Positions 7,439 through 15,143 of a DNA stretch of 19,504 bases are shown in pieces. The stretch covers positions 1 through 19,504 of the forward strand of contig NZ_DATERI010000098.1 in NCBI RefSeq assembly GCF_035271705.1, written 5' to 3'. The number at the start of each line of letters is the position of its first letter. The stretch's first letter is position 1. Both the position numbers and the translations under genes were made by a program. The DNA is from Buttiauxella sp035271705 (GTDB lineage: Bacteria > Pseudomonadota > Gammaproteobacteria > Enterobacterales > Enterobacteriaceae). The notes under the pieces were generated by a model. It saw only the letters and a program-made list of their open reading frames with translations. It was not told the origin of the DNA and ran no database searches.

Positions 7439-8164
7439 ATGATAGAAATGTACACTGAAAAGTTAGGCGGTATCGAAGTTCTGCATGCTGTACCTGCCGG
7501 GAAAAAAGAGAGCAAACTACCGGTGGTTTTCTTCTATCATGGTTTTACTTCATCCAAACTGGTGTACAGCTACTTTGCAGTAGCACTGGCTCAGGCCGGA
7601 ATGCGCGTAATTATGCCCGATGCCGAACAGCATGGTTCCCGCTTCAATGGTGATGACACTGAACGCCTTTACCAATTTTGGTCGATTCTAAAACAAAACA
7701 TTGATGAGTTTTCGCGACTTCGCCAGGCGCTCGGCGAACGTTATCTCGTCGATGAGCATCGTGTTGCCGTGGGCGGTGCTTCGATGGGAGGAATGACCGC
7801 TCTAGGTATTATGGCGCGTTACCCGCAAGTGCGCTGTGTGGCATGCCTGATGGGATCAGGATATTTCATGTCGCTTGGGAAAACACTGTTCCCACCTCGA
7901 GTCGAAGCGCTCGAATCGCTTAACGCACTCGCTGACTATGACATTAGCCACCAGTTGGAAAGTCTCAGTAACCGGCCACTCATGCTGTGGCACGGCGTGG
8001 AAGATGATGTGGTTCCGGCTGCCGAAACATGGCGTTTACAACAGGCGCTGATTGAGAAGGGGTTGGATAAACACATGACCTGTTTACACGAACCGGGCGT
8101 AAAACATCGCATTACACCCACCGCCCTCGAGGCAACTCGCCGCTTCTTTAGCGAAAATTTATGA
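7439..8164 (+). CDS. yjfP: YjfP, alpha/beta-hydrolase (carboxylesterase)
   Basis: YjfP is a serine hydrolase of the alpha/beta fold; the E. coli protein has esterase activity on short acyl esters, and its physiological substrate is unknown. The 241-residue product shows the oxyanion motif FYHGFTSS (near 34-41), the nucleophile elbow GGASMGGM with the catalytic Ser near 116, a likely acid in HGVEDDVVPA and the catalytic His in GVKHRITP near the C-terminus. The ATG at 7439 has ACGGAG 8 nt upstream and aligns with E. coli MIEI; the upstream in-frame GTG at 7430 overlaps that ribosome site and is rejected. It is slightly shorter than the E. coli protein (249) because of a gap after the SLFPP-like region. 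It converges on ulaR with no spacer. Confidence 0.95.
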   Translation: MIEMYTEKLGGIEVLHAVPAGKKESKLPVVFFYHGFTSSKLVYSYFAVALAQAGMRVIMPDAEQHGSRFNGDDTERLYQFWSILKQNIDEFSRLRQALGERYLVDEHRVAVGGASMGGMTALGIMARYPQVRCVACLMGSGYFMSLGKTLFPPRVEALESLNALADYDISHQLESLSNRPLMLWHGVEDDVVPAAETWRLQQALIEKGLDKHMTCLHEPGVKHRITPTALEATRRFFSENL

Positions 8165-8920
8165 TCAAACCAGAATGACTTGCACACCCTGTTCTTCAAG
8201 TTTTTTGATGACTTCAGGGTCTGCTTGTTTACCTGTAATCACCAAATCAATTTGTTCTGCCCGGCTAAATAGCATTCCGGCACGCTGACCAATCTTTGTG
8301 CTGTCGACTAGCACCGCCAGTTTACCCACCACACCCAACATTTTCTGTTCTGCCATAGCCGTCAGCATGTCTGTTTTATAAAGACCTTCTGCTGTCAGCC
8401 CTTTTCCGCTGGTAAACATCCAGTGCCCCGCGTAGAGCGACGTTTCGTTATCCTGCGGGCCAAGCGTAATGGAGTGGCTTTGATTGTATTGCCCCCCCAT
8501 GATCACAACACTTTCATGCTCTTGATCGATAAGATAATTTGCTAATGGCAGATAGTTGGTGATGATCTGTACCGGCTTCCCACAAATTTGCTGCCCAAGG
8601 AGGAAAGCCGTTGAGCCACAGTTAATGACGACGCTTTCCCCTGGTTTTACCAGGGCTGAGGCCGCACTGGCAATACGGCTTTTCTCATCATGGTTTTGCG
8701 CCAGATGAATGTTCATCGGCGACCAACGCGGGCGTTGCTGGCTGATAGCTTCGGCACCGTTACGGACTTTTTTCAGTCTGCCACTTTCATCTAATTTATT
8801 GATATCGCGTCGTGCGGTTGCTGGCGAAATGGCGAGACGTTCCATAACTTGCTCGACAGTAACAAACCCTGTTTGCTGTAGCAGTTCGAGCAGTATCTGG
8901 TGGCGTTGTGCTTCAGTCAT
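8165..8920 (-). CDS. ulaR: UlaR, DeoR-family repressor of the L-ascorbate regulon
   Basis: UlaR represses ulaG and ulaABCDEF; in E. coli L-ascorbate-6-phosphate is the inducer. The 251-residue product has the DeoR-type N-terminal helix-turn-helix (QRHQILLELLQQTGFVTVEQ; ISPATARRDINKLDESG near 31-47) and a C-terminal sugar-phosphate-sensing domain with VVINCGSTAFLLG, ITNYLPLANYLI, MGGQYN and FTSGKGLTAEGLYKTDMLTAMAEQKM. Length and sequence match E. coli UlaR throughout. The start at 8920 is the conserved MTEAQRHQ; the ribosome site (ATCGGAAAC) is weak, which suits a low-level regulator. It lies 222 nt downstream of ulaG on the same strand, with a large structured element between them. Confidence 0.97.
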   Translation of the reverse strand: MTEAQRHQILLELLQQTGFVTVEQVMERLAISPATARRDINKLDESGRLKKVRNGAEAISQQRPRWSPMNIHLAQNHDEKSRIASAASALVKPGESVVINCGSTAFLLGQQICGKPVQIITNYLPLANYLIDQEHESVVIMGGQYNQSHSITLGPQDNETSLYAGHWMFTSGKGLTAEGLYKTDMLTAMAEQKMLGVVGKLAVLVDSTKIGQRAGMLFSRAEQIDLVITGKQADPEVIKKLEEQGVQVILV

Positions 8921-8994
8921 GCGTGTTTCCGATGGAAGATGATTTTTAAAGATGATATTTGAAATAGGATGAAATACCTATGAGTAAACTGAAA

Positions 8995-9138
8995 AAGCCG
9001 GGTATCACCTAACACCATTAGTTTAAGAACGAGATCTCCGGGGCGACCACCGGGTTTGGCGTCCCTCCGGGAACCCAATCCTGGTGTTTCCACTAATTCA
9101 ATGGCTTAAGGGAACGGTGTTAGGGAATCACCCGGCTT
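8995..9138 (-). other. 144-bp self-complementary element between ulaG and ulaR, possible structured RNA or terminator
   Basis: The outer arms AAGCCGGGT (8995-9003) and ACCCGGCTT (9130-9138) pair perfectly. A second perfect 9-bp helix is CCTAACACC (9008-9016) with GGTGTTAGG (9116-9124), and TTTAAG (9022-9027) can pair with CTTAAG (9105-9110). Inside, GGGTT (9052-9056) can pair with AACCC (9072-9076) and CACC (9048-9051) with GGTG (9083-9086). The element starts 4 nt after the ulaG stop and, on the minus strand, ends in a GC-rich arm followed by five Ts, so it could end ulaG transcription. It is much longer than an ordinary terminator, is not ERIC or a standard REP, and encodes no plausible protein. 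Confidence 0.7.
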
Positions 9139-9142
9139 AACC

Positions 9143-10207
9143 TTACAGGAAGGACTTAAACGGTAAATCCGGTTCAAGTGTAAAGCAGTCCTCAAATCCA
9201 CGTGGATAGTGGTATTCAAACTGATCTTTATCCAAAGGCCAGGTAAATTTACCACCCACTTGCCATATAAATGGCTTAAAGCCATATTTCAGACGATCTT
9301 TTTTCATCTCCCACAGCACGCGGATCTCTTGCGGATCGGCCTGGAAGTTTGACCAAATATCATGATGGAATGGGATAACCACTTTGGTGTTCAGGGATTC
9401 AGCCATGCGTAGAATGTCTGAACTGGTCATCTTGTCGGTAATACCACGCGGGTTTTCACCATACGAACCCAGTGCGACGTCAATCTGATGGTCGTTACCA
9501 TGTTTGGCGTAGTAATTGGAATAATGGGAGTCACCGCTGTGATACAGCGAGCCGCCCGGTGTTTTAAACAGATAGTTCACCGCGCGCTCGTCCATCCCAT
9601 CCGGTAACACGCCAGCCGCTTTTTCTTCCGCAGGTAGGGTGATCAGTGCGGTACGGTCGAATGCGTCAAGTGCATGAATTTCAATATCTTTCACTTTCAC
9701 GACGTCACCTGGTTTCACCACAATGCAGCGGTCACGCGGTACACCCCAGCCAATCCAAATATCAACGCAAGTTTGCGGCCCGATAAACGGCACGTCAGAG
9801 GCACAGTTCTGCATCACTGCCGCGGCAACGTTCACGTCGATATGATCATTGTGATCATGAGTGGCAAGAACCGCATCAATACTGCGAATAGCAAAAGGAT
9901 CGAGCACAAACGGCGTGGTACGCAGGTTCGGTTGTAATTTCTTCACACCAGCCATGCGTTGCATCTGGTGGCCTGCTTTCATCAGCGGGTTGCCGTGGCT
10001 TTGTTTACCTGTACCACACCAGAAATCGACACAAATATTTGCCTCTCCCTGTGATTTTAGCCAAATACCGGTACAGCCCAACCACCACATAGCAAAGGTG
10101 CCAGGTGCGACCACTTCCTGTTCAATCTCTTCATTTAGCCAGCTACCCCATTCCGGGAAGGTGTTCAGTATCCAGGATTCACGAGTAATGGTTGCCACTT
10201 TGCTCAT
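9143..10207 (-). CDS. ulaG: L-ascorbate-6-phosphate lactonase UlaG
   Basis: UlaG hydrolyses L-ascorbate-6-phosphate to 3-keto-L-gulonate-6-phosphate, the first cytoplasmic step after PTS uptake. The 354-residue product equals the E. coli length. It has the metallo-beta-lactamase fold signature THDHNDHID (HxHxDH, near 116-122), a further metal-ligand segment SLYHSGDSHYSNYY and the late histidines in VVIPFHHDIW. E. coli UlaG is manganese-dependent. The ATG at 10207 is preceded by AGGAGA about 7 nt upstream and gives MSKVATITRESWILNTFPEWG as in E. coli. It is transcribed divergently from ulaABCDEF across a 383-bp control region, and its stop lies 4 nt before a structured palindromic element. Confidence 0.98.
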   Translation of the reverse strand: MSKVATITRESWILNTFPEWGSWLNEEIEQEVVAPGTFAMWWLGCTGIWLKSQGEANICVDFWCGTGKQSHGNPLMKAGHQMQRMAGVKKLQPNLRTTPFVLDPFAIRSIDAVLATHDHNDHIDVNVAAAVMQNCASDVPFIGPQTCVDIWIGWGVPRDRCIVVKPGDVVKVKDIEIHALDAFDRTALITLPAEEKAAGVLPDGMDERAVNYLFKTPGGSLYHSGDSHYSNYYAKHGNDHQIDVALGSYGENPRGITDKMTSSDILRMAESLNTKVVIPFHHDIWSNFQADPQEIRVLWEMKKDRLKYGFKPFIWQVGGKFTWPLDKDQFEYHYPRGFEDCFTLEPDLPFKSFL

Positions 10208-10590
10208 TCAATCTCTCCTCATTTAATACAGTTTTAAATCATAAATAATCATATATTGATTTGATATGATTGATACTGACATCAAAAATCATCATTGAGA
10301 AGACATTTTTATGTGCTGTATGTCGGGTCTTAAGATGTTTAGTCGCTGTAATTAGCTGGGTTAGTTATTTTTGTTTTAATGTAATTAATTGATTTTTATT
10401 ATTTTATGTCTTTTCTGTTTTGTTGATTATTAGCCGCAATATCACCATGGATAATAATTTGCGGGACATCTCACAAATAATCAAATTCAATCTTGTTGTG
10501 ATTATATTTGACGAATAGAGTGAGTGCGAACACAACTTCCGCCTGTTTTCTGACTGGGAACAGGGAGCGACTACCCCAACGGAGAGCTTT
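10208..10590. promoter_or_regulatory. Divergent ulaG / ulaABCDEF control region with repeated UlaR-type half-sites
   Basis: This 383-bp AT-rich region holds no gene. TGATTAT, or its complement ATAATCA, occurs four times: 10245-10251 (-), 10424-10430 (+), 10477-10483 (-) and 10499-10505 (+). The last two form an inverted pair with centres 22 bp apart. Near the ulaG side is a 5-bp-phased tandem TTGAT-TTGAT-ATGAT (10256-10270). In E. coli UlaR binds sites on both sides of this region and, with IHF, forms a repression loop, with CRP activating; the site pattern here fits that model, but I infer UlaR binding from position and repetition only. Confidence 0.75.
10460..10475 (+). promoter_or_regulatory. 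Candidate CRP-binding site upstream of ulaA
   Basis: TGCGG-GACATC-TCACA has a perfect right half-site and 3 of 5 matches in the left half of the CRP consensus TGTGA-N6-TCACA. A second candidate with a perfect left half and poor right half is at 10497-10512 (TGTGA-TTATAT-TTGAC). Carbon-catabolite control of ula is known in E. coli; the exact site here is a guess. Confidence 0.4.
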
Positions 10591-11988
10591 ATGGAGACCC
10601 TCTACAGCGCCTTTACCATTTTCTTTAATCAGGTAATGACAAATGCCCCCTTGTTACTAGGGCTTGTCACTTGTTTGGGCTACGTGCTGCTGCGTAAAAG
10701 CGCGAACGTCATCATCAAAGGAACGATCAAAACCATTATCGGTTTTATGTTGTTGCAGGCGGGTTCCGGGATTTTGACTGGCACCTTTAAACCCGTGGTG
10801 GCAAAAATGTCAGAGGTCTACGGGATTAACGGCGCGATTTCAGATACCTATGCATCAATGATGGCAACCATTGAAAGAATGGGTGATGCCTATAGTTGGG
10901 TGGGTTACGCCGTCTTACTGGCTCTGGCGCTCAATATTGTCTACGTGCTGTTGCGGCGAGTGACTGGGATTCGCACCATCATGCTTACCGGGCACATCAT
11001 GTTCCAACAAGCTGGGTTGATTGCGGTGTTCTTCTTTATCCTCGGCTACCCAATGTGGACAACGATTATTTGCACCGCCGTTCTGGTGTCGCTGTATTGG
11101 GGAATCACCTCCAATATGATGTTCAAACCCACACAAGCAGTTACTGAAAACAGCGGTTTCTCCATTGGTCATCAGCAACAATTCGCCTCGTGGATTGCCT
11201 ACAAAATTGCCCCGTATTTGGGCAAAAAAGAGGAAAGCGTTGAGGATCTTGACCTACCCGGTTGGCTTAACATCTTCCATGACAACATCGTCTCTACCGC
11301 GATAGTGATGACACTGTTCTTCGGTGTGATTCTTTGTTCATTTGGGATTGATGTCATGCAGGCGATGGCTGGGAAAACGCACTGGACCCTCTACATCCTA
11401 CAAACTGGCTTCCAGTTCGCCGTTGCGATTTTCATCATCGTACAAGGTGTCCGCATGTTCGTTGCGGAACTGTCAGAAGCATTCAACGGTATCTCACAAC
11501 GGCTCATCCCAGGTGCTGTGCTCGCTATCGACTGTGCGGCAATTTACAGCTTTGCGCCGAATGCTGTGGTGTGGGGCTTTATCTGGGGAACGATAGGTCA
11601 GCTTATTGCCGTGGGTATTCTGATTGCTCTTGGCTCCTCCATCATGATCATCCCAGGCTTCATTCCCATGTTTTTCTCTAATGCCACGATTGGGGTGTTT
11701 GCCAACCACTTTGGCGGCTGGCGCGCAGCGCTAAAAATCTGCCTGGTGATGGGCATGATTGAAATCTTCGGCTGCGTTTGGGCCATCAAACTTACCGGAC
11801 TGAGTGCATGGATGGGGATGGCCGACTGGTCAATTTTGGCTCCGCCGTTGATGCAAGGGCTTACGCTTGGCCTGTGGTTTATGGGTGTCGTTATCGTTAT
11901 CGCACTGATTTACATGTTTTTTGCCGGGCGCACCTTGCGTCAGGAAGAAGACGCCGAAAAACAACTGACAGAATCATCAGCTAATTAA
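10591..11988 (+). CDS. ulaA: PTS L-ascorbate transporter EIIC component UlaA
   Basis: UlaA is the integral inner-membrane permease of the L-ascorbate phosphotransferase system and moves ascorbate inward while it is phosphorylated by UlaB. The 465-residue protein equals the E. coli length and is hydrophobic throughout, with about eleven membrane segments. Highly conserved stretches include GTIKTIIGFMLLQAGSGIL, HIMFQQAGLIAV, FSIGHQQQFASWIAYKIAP, VRMFVAELSEAFNGISQRL, PGAVLAIDCAAIYSFAPNA and FFSNATIGVFANHFGGWRA. The ATG at 10591 is preceded by CGGAGAG about 6 nt upstream. It is first in ulaABCDEF, 12 nt before ulaB. It belongs to the ascorbate-type EIIC family (UlaA/SgaT), which is unrelated to the glucose-type EIICs. 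Confidence 0.98.
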   Translation: METLYSAFTIFFNQVMTNAPLLLGLVTCLGYVLLRKSANVIIKGTIKTIIGFMLLQAGSGILTGTFKPVVAKMSEVYGINGAISDTYASMMATIERMGDAYSWVGYAVLLALALNIVYVLLRRVTGIRTIMLTGHIMFQQAGLIAVFFFILGYPMWTTIICTAVLVSLYWGITSNMMFKPTQAVTENSGFSIGHQQQFASWIAYKIAPYLGKKEESVEDLDLPGWLNIFHDNIVSTAIVMTLFFGVILCSFGIDVMQAMAGKTHWTLYILQTGFQFAVAIFIIVQGVRMFVAELSEAFNGISQRLIPGAVLAIDCAAIYSFAPNAVVWGFIWGTIGQLIAVGILIALGSSIMIIPGFIPMFFSNATIGVFANHFGGWRAALKICLVMGMIEIFGCVWAIKLTGLSAWMGMADWSILAPPLMQGLTLGLWFMGVVIVIALIYMFFAGRTLRQEEDAEKQLTESSAN

Positions 11989-12000
11989 GGAATTGAGATT

Positions 12001-12306
12001 ATGACCGTACGCATTCTCGCTGTTTGTGGTTGTGGGCAAGGCAGTTCCATGATTATGAAAATGAAAGTGGATCAGTTCCTGACGCAAGAAGGAGTGAACC
12101 ATAGCGTCAATAGTTGTGCTGTTGGCGAGTACAAAAGTGAACTGAGTGGTGCCGATATCATTATTGCTTCAACGCATGTCGCAGGCGAAATCATCGTGTC
12201 GGGCAACAAACATGTCGTCGGTGTTCGCAACATGCTATCTGCCGCCGATTTTGGTCCAAAGTTGCTGGATGTGATTCGCCTTCATTTTCCACAGGACATG
12301 AAGTGA
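12001..12306 (+). CDS. ulaB: PTS L-ascorbate EIIB component UlaB
   Basis: UlaB is the cytoplasmic EIIB that takes phosphate from UlaC and passes it to ascorbate bound by UlaA. The 101-residue product has the EIIB P-loop-like start MTVRILAVCGCGQGSSMIMK, where Cys9 in CGCGQGSS is the expected phosphorylated residue, and a conserved segment ADIIIASTHVAGEI. The ribosome site is AAGGAATTGAG before the ATG. The gap to ulaA is 12 nt and to ulaC 9 nt, consistent with one operon and translational coupling. Confidence 0.97.
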   Translation: MTVRILAVCGCGQGSSMIMKMKVDQFLTQEGVNHSVNSCAVGEYKSELSGADIIIASTHVAGEIIVSGNKHVVGVRNMLSAADFGPKLLDVIRLHFPQDMK

Positions 12307-12315
12307 GGAAAGCCC

Positions 12316-12783
12316 ATGAAACTGCGTGACTCACTGGCGCAAAACCATTCTGTACGCTTGCAGGCTGAAGCGGAAACCTGGCAGGAAGCAGTAAAAATCG
12401 GGGTTGATTTGCTGGTGGATGCAGACGTCGTTGAACCGCGTTATTACCAGGCGATTCTCGACGGTGTGACACAATTTGGCCCTTATTTCGTGATTGCGCC
12501 GGGGCTTGCTATGCCGCATGGCCGCCCGGAAGAAGGGGTGAAAAGTACGGGCTTCGCACTGGTGACATTGAAAACGCCGCTGGTGTTCAACCACGAAGAT
12601 AACGACCCGGTGGATATTCTTATCACCATGGCCGCTGTTGATGCCACCACCCATCAGGAAGTGGGCATCATGCAAATCGTCAATTTGTTTGAAGACGAGG
12701 ACAATTTTGACCGTTTACGTGCCTGCCGTAGTGAGCAGGATGTTCTGGATTTAATCGACCGCGCTACGGCCGCGGCCATATAA
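12316..12783 (+). CDS. ulaC: PTS L-ascorbate EIIA component UlaC
   Basis: UlaC is a mannitol/fructose-type EIIA that receives phosphate from HPr and gives it to UlaB. The product is 155 residues (E. coli 154). The phosphorylated histidine is His68 in GLAMPHGRPEEGVK, and the typical core VKSTGFALVTLKTPLVFNHEDNDPVDILITMAAVD follows in two parts around residues 76-110. GTGAGGAAAG gives a ribosome site 7-8 nt before the ATG. The neighbours ulaB and ulaD are 9 and 10 nt away. Confidence 0.97.
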   Translation: MKLRDSLAQNHSVRLQAEAETWQEAVKIGVDLLVDADVVEPRYYQAILDGVTQFGPYFVIAPGLAMPHGRPEEGVKSTGFALVTLKTPLVFNHEDNDPVDILITMAAVDATTHQEVGIMQIVNLFEDEDNFDRLRACRSEQDVLDLIDRATAAAI

Positions 12784-12793
12784 GGAGCTTGGT

Positions 12794-13450
12794 ATGTCTC
12801 ATTCTTTACCGATGTTACAGGTAGCACTGGATAACCAGACGATGTCAGACGCTTATAAAACCACGCGACTGATTGCTGAAGAAGTCGACATTATTGAAGT
12901 GGGTACCATTCTTTGCGTAGGCGAAGGTGTGCGAGCGGTCCGTGATCTCAAAGCTCTTTACCCGCATAAAATCGTGTTGGCAGATGCCAAAATTGCTGAT
13001 GCGGGGAAAATCCTCTCGCGCATGTGTTTTGAAGCCAATGCCGATTGGGTCACCGTCATTTGTTGTGCAGATATCAACACCACCAAAGGTGCACTGGAAG
13101 TCGCTCGTGAATTTAAAGGTGATGTGCAAATTGAACTGACCGGTTTCTGGACCTGGGAACAAGCACAAGAGTGGCGCATGGCAGGCATTGAACAAGTGGT
13201 TTATCACCGCAGCCGTGATGCACAAGCGGCGGGTGTTGCCTGGAGTGAAGCGGATATCACCGCCATCAAACGCCTTTCTGATATGGGCTTCAAAGTCACT
13301 GTAACGGGTGGGCTGGCGCTCGAAGATTTGCCCTTGTTTAAAGGTATCCCGATTCATGTGTTTATTGCCGGGCGCAGTATTCGTGATGCGGCCGATCCTG
13401 TAGAGGCTGCTCGCCAGTTTAAGCGTTCCATCGCCCAACTGTGGGGATAA
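12794..13450 (+). CDS. ulaD: 3-keto-L-gulonate-6-phosphate decarboxylase UlaD
   Basis: UlaD decarboxylates 3-keto-L-gulonate-6-phosphate to L-xylulose-5-phosphate. It is a magnesium-dependent beta/alpha barrel of the orotidine-monophosphate-decarboxylase suprafamily. The 218-residue product is two residues longer than in E. coli at the N-terminus (MSHSLPM against MSLPM). Expected catalytic and metal residues are present: Asp13 in QVALDN, Glu35 in IIEVGT, Asp64 and Lys66 in LADAKIADAG, and the phosphate-binding end VTGGLALEDL and FIAGRSIRDA. AAGGAG precedes the ATG by 7 nt. It lies 10 nt from ulaC and 9 nt from ulaE. Confidence 0.97.
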   Translation: MSHSLPMLQVALDNQTMSDAYKTTRLIAEEVDIIEVGTILCVGEGVRAVRDLKALYPHKIVLADAKIADAGKILSRMCFEANADWVTVICCADINTTKGALEVAREFKGDVQIELTGFWTWEQAQEWRMAGIEQVVYHRSRDAQAAGVAWSEADITAIKRLSDMGFKVTVTGGLALEDLPLFKGIPIHVFIAGRSIRDAADPVEAARQFKRSIAQLWG

Positions 13451-13459
13451 GGAACCATT

Positions 13460-14326
13460 ATGCTGCACAAACAGGTTCCTCTAGGCATCTATGAAAAAGC
13501 ACTCCCCGCGGGGGAGTGTTGGCAGGTAAGGCTGGCGCTCGCAGCTCGCCTGGCGTTCGATTTTGTTGAGATGTCAATTGATGAAACTGACGAACGCCTG
13601 GCGCGTCTTGACTGGAGCAGTGAACAGCGGCTGGCATTGGTACAAGCTGTTGCGGATACAGGTGTTCGTGTCCCTTCAATGTGTTTGAGTGCACATCGTC
13701 GTTTTCCTCTGGGTAGCGAAGATGATGCTGTGCGCAATCAGGGGCTGGAAATCATGCGCAAAGCCATTAAATTTGCGCAGGATGTCGGTATCCGTGTGAT
13801 TCAACTGGCGGGATACGATGTCTATTATCAACAAGCCAATGACGAAACACGCCGTCGATTTCGTGAAGGTTTAACTGCTGCTGTGGAAATGGCGAGCCGT
13901 GCGCAAGTCACGCTGGCGATGGAGATCATGGATTATCCGCTGATGAACTCCATCAGCAAGGCGATGGGCTATGCGCATTATCTCAATAATCCGTGGTTCC
14001 AGCTTTATCCGGATATAGGCAATTTATCCGCATGGGATAATGACGTGCAGATGGAGCTGGAAGCAGGGCGCGGGCATATCGTTGCTGTACATGTAAAAGA
14101 CACCCGTCCGGGAGTGTTTAAGAATGTGCCTTTTGGAAGCGGTGTAGTGGAGTTTGAGCGTTGTTTTTCGACACTGAAACAAAGTGGTTATCGTGGGCCG
14201 TATTTGATTGAAATGTGGAGTGAAAATGCCGATGACCCAGTAGCGGAAGTTATTGCTGCCCGGGACTGGGTACTGGAGCGTATGGCCACTGCCGGGCTGC
14301 TGGAGGCTAGCCATGAAGCAGTTTAA
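13460..14326 (+). CDS. ulaE: L-xylulose-5-phosphate 3-epimerase UlaE
   Basis: UlaE converts L-xylulose-5-phosphate to L-ribulose-5-phosphate and belongs to the xylose-isomerase-like TIM-barrel family. The product is 288 residues against 284 in E. coli. Conserved stretches include PLGIYEKALPAGECW, FDFVEMSIDETDERLARLDW, PSMCLSAHRRFPLGSED, GIRVIQLAGYDVYYQ, the metal-ligand regions AMEIMDYPLMNSISK and QLYPDIGNLSAW, VAVHVKDTRPG, and the late glutamate in PYLIEMWSE. The C-terminus (LLEASHEAV) is a few residues longer than in E. coli and runs 14 nt into ulaF. AAGGAACC lies before the ATG. Confidence 0.97.
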   Translation: MLHKQVPLGIYEKALPAGECWQVRLALAARLAFDFVEMSIDETDERLARLDWSSEQRLALVQAVADTGVRVPSMCLSAHRRFPLGSEDDAVRNQGLEIMRKAIKFAQDVGIRVIQLAGYDVYYQQANDETRRRFREGLTAAVEMASRAQVTLAMEIMDYPLMNSISKAMGYAHYLNNPWFQLYPDIGNLSAWDNDVQMELEAGRGHIVAVHVKDTRPGVFKNVPFGSGVVEFERCFSTLKQSGYRGPYLIEMWSENADDPVAEVIAARDWVLERMATAGLLEASHEAV

Positions 14327-14999
14327 ACAACAGGTCTACGAGGCAAACATGGCTCTTCCACGCCATGGTCTGGTCACTTTCACATGGGGAAACGTCAGCG
14401 GTATCGATCGTGAACGCCAGTGCATCGTGATTAAACCGAGCGGCGTGGCGTATGACAAAATGACGGCCAGCGATATGGTGGTTGTGGACATGAACGGCAT
14501 CGTGCTTGAAGGGGAATATCGTCCTTCTTCCGATACGGCAACGCATCTGGCGCTTTATCAGCGTTACCCCGAACTGGGTGGGATAGTGCATACGCATTCT
14601 ACTCATGCCACTGCTTGGGCACAGGCCGGGTTTAGTATTCCGGCACTCGGCACGACACATGCCGATTACTTTTTTGGTGATATTCGTTGTACCCGCGCTC
14701 TAACCCTAGAAGAAGTGCAGGGTGAATATGAGTTGAATACCGGCAAAGTGATTATCGAAACGCTGGGTAATAACGATCCCCTGCATACGCCGGGGATCGT
14801 GGTTTACCAACATGGCCCGTTTGCGTGGGGAAAAACGGCTGAGGATGCAGTACATAACGCGGTAGTTATGGAAGAAGTCGCGCGGATGGCATGGATTGCA
14901 CAGGGGATAAACCCGCAGTTAAAACCTATCGACAGTTATTTAATGGACAAGCATTTTCAGCGCAAACACGGTGCAAATGCTTATTACGGACAGCGTTAG
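14313..14999 (+). CDS. ulaF: L-ribulose-5-phosphate 4-epimerase UlaF
   Basis: UlaF epimerises L-ribulose-5-phosphate to D-xylulose-5-phosphate, which enters the pentose phosphate pathway; it is the last step of ascorbate use. It belongs to the class II aldolase/AraD family. The 228-residue product equals the E. coli length. Zinc ligands are His95 and His97 in GGIVHTHSTHATAWA and the histidine in YQHGPFAWG near 171; substrate loops TWGNVSGID, KPSGVAYD and PSSDTATH are present. The ATG at 14313 follows GGAGG by 6 nt and aligns with E. coli; the open frame further upstream to 14253 lies inside ulaE. It overlaps ulaE by 14 nt. No strong plus-strand terminator follows, only an ERIC element. Confidence 0.97.
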   Translation: MKQFKQQVYEANMALPRHGLVTFTWGNVSGIDRERQCIVIKPSGVAYDKMTASDMVVVDMNGIVLEGEYRPSSDTATHLALYQRYPELGGIVHTHSTHATAWAQAGFSIPALGTTHADYFFGDIRCTRALTLEEVQGEYELNTGKVIIETLGNNDPLHTPGIVVYQHGPFAWGKTAEDAVHNAVVMEEVARMAWIAQGINPQLKPIDSYLMDKHFQRKHGANAYYGQR

Positions 15000-15014
15000 T
15001 TAAGCGTTATCAGG

Positions 15015-15143
15015 TATTACGCGAGATCATTCGAAATACAGGTAGGCGGCAAGAGAGCGAATCCCCGGGAGCTCACTAAAGTAAGTGACCGGGGTGAGTG
15101 AACGCAACCAACACCCCTGTATTTTGAATGAGAAAGCGTAATA
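15015..15143 (+). repeat. ERIC element, copy 2
   Basis: This 129-bp copy has inverted ends (TATTACGCGAGATCATTCGA and, on the other strand, TATTACGCTTTCTCATTCAA) and the core GAATCCCCGGGAGCTCACTA followed by AAGTAAGTGACCGGGGTGAG. Its orientation is that of the standard ERIC sequence, opposite to copies 1 and 3. It starts 16 nt after the ulaF stop and ends at the T-tract of the yjfY terminator. Confidence 0.95.

Noticed and set aside
8995..9138. Retron or group II intron remnant as explanation of the structured element
   Set aside because: No reverse transcriptase or intron-encoded protein is nearby, and no catalytic domain V-like motif was recognised.
10208..10590. Small gene in the 383-bp ulaG–ulaA gap
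   Set aside because: The region is AT-rich with frequent stops and no start with a ribosome site; it is explained as a control region.
12845..13468. Minus-strand open frame of 207 codons across ulaD
   Set aside because: It is a mirror of the ulaD reading frame with no recognisable protein features.
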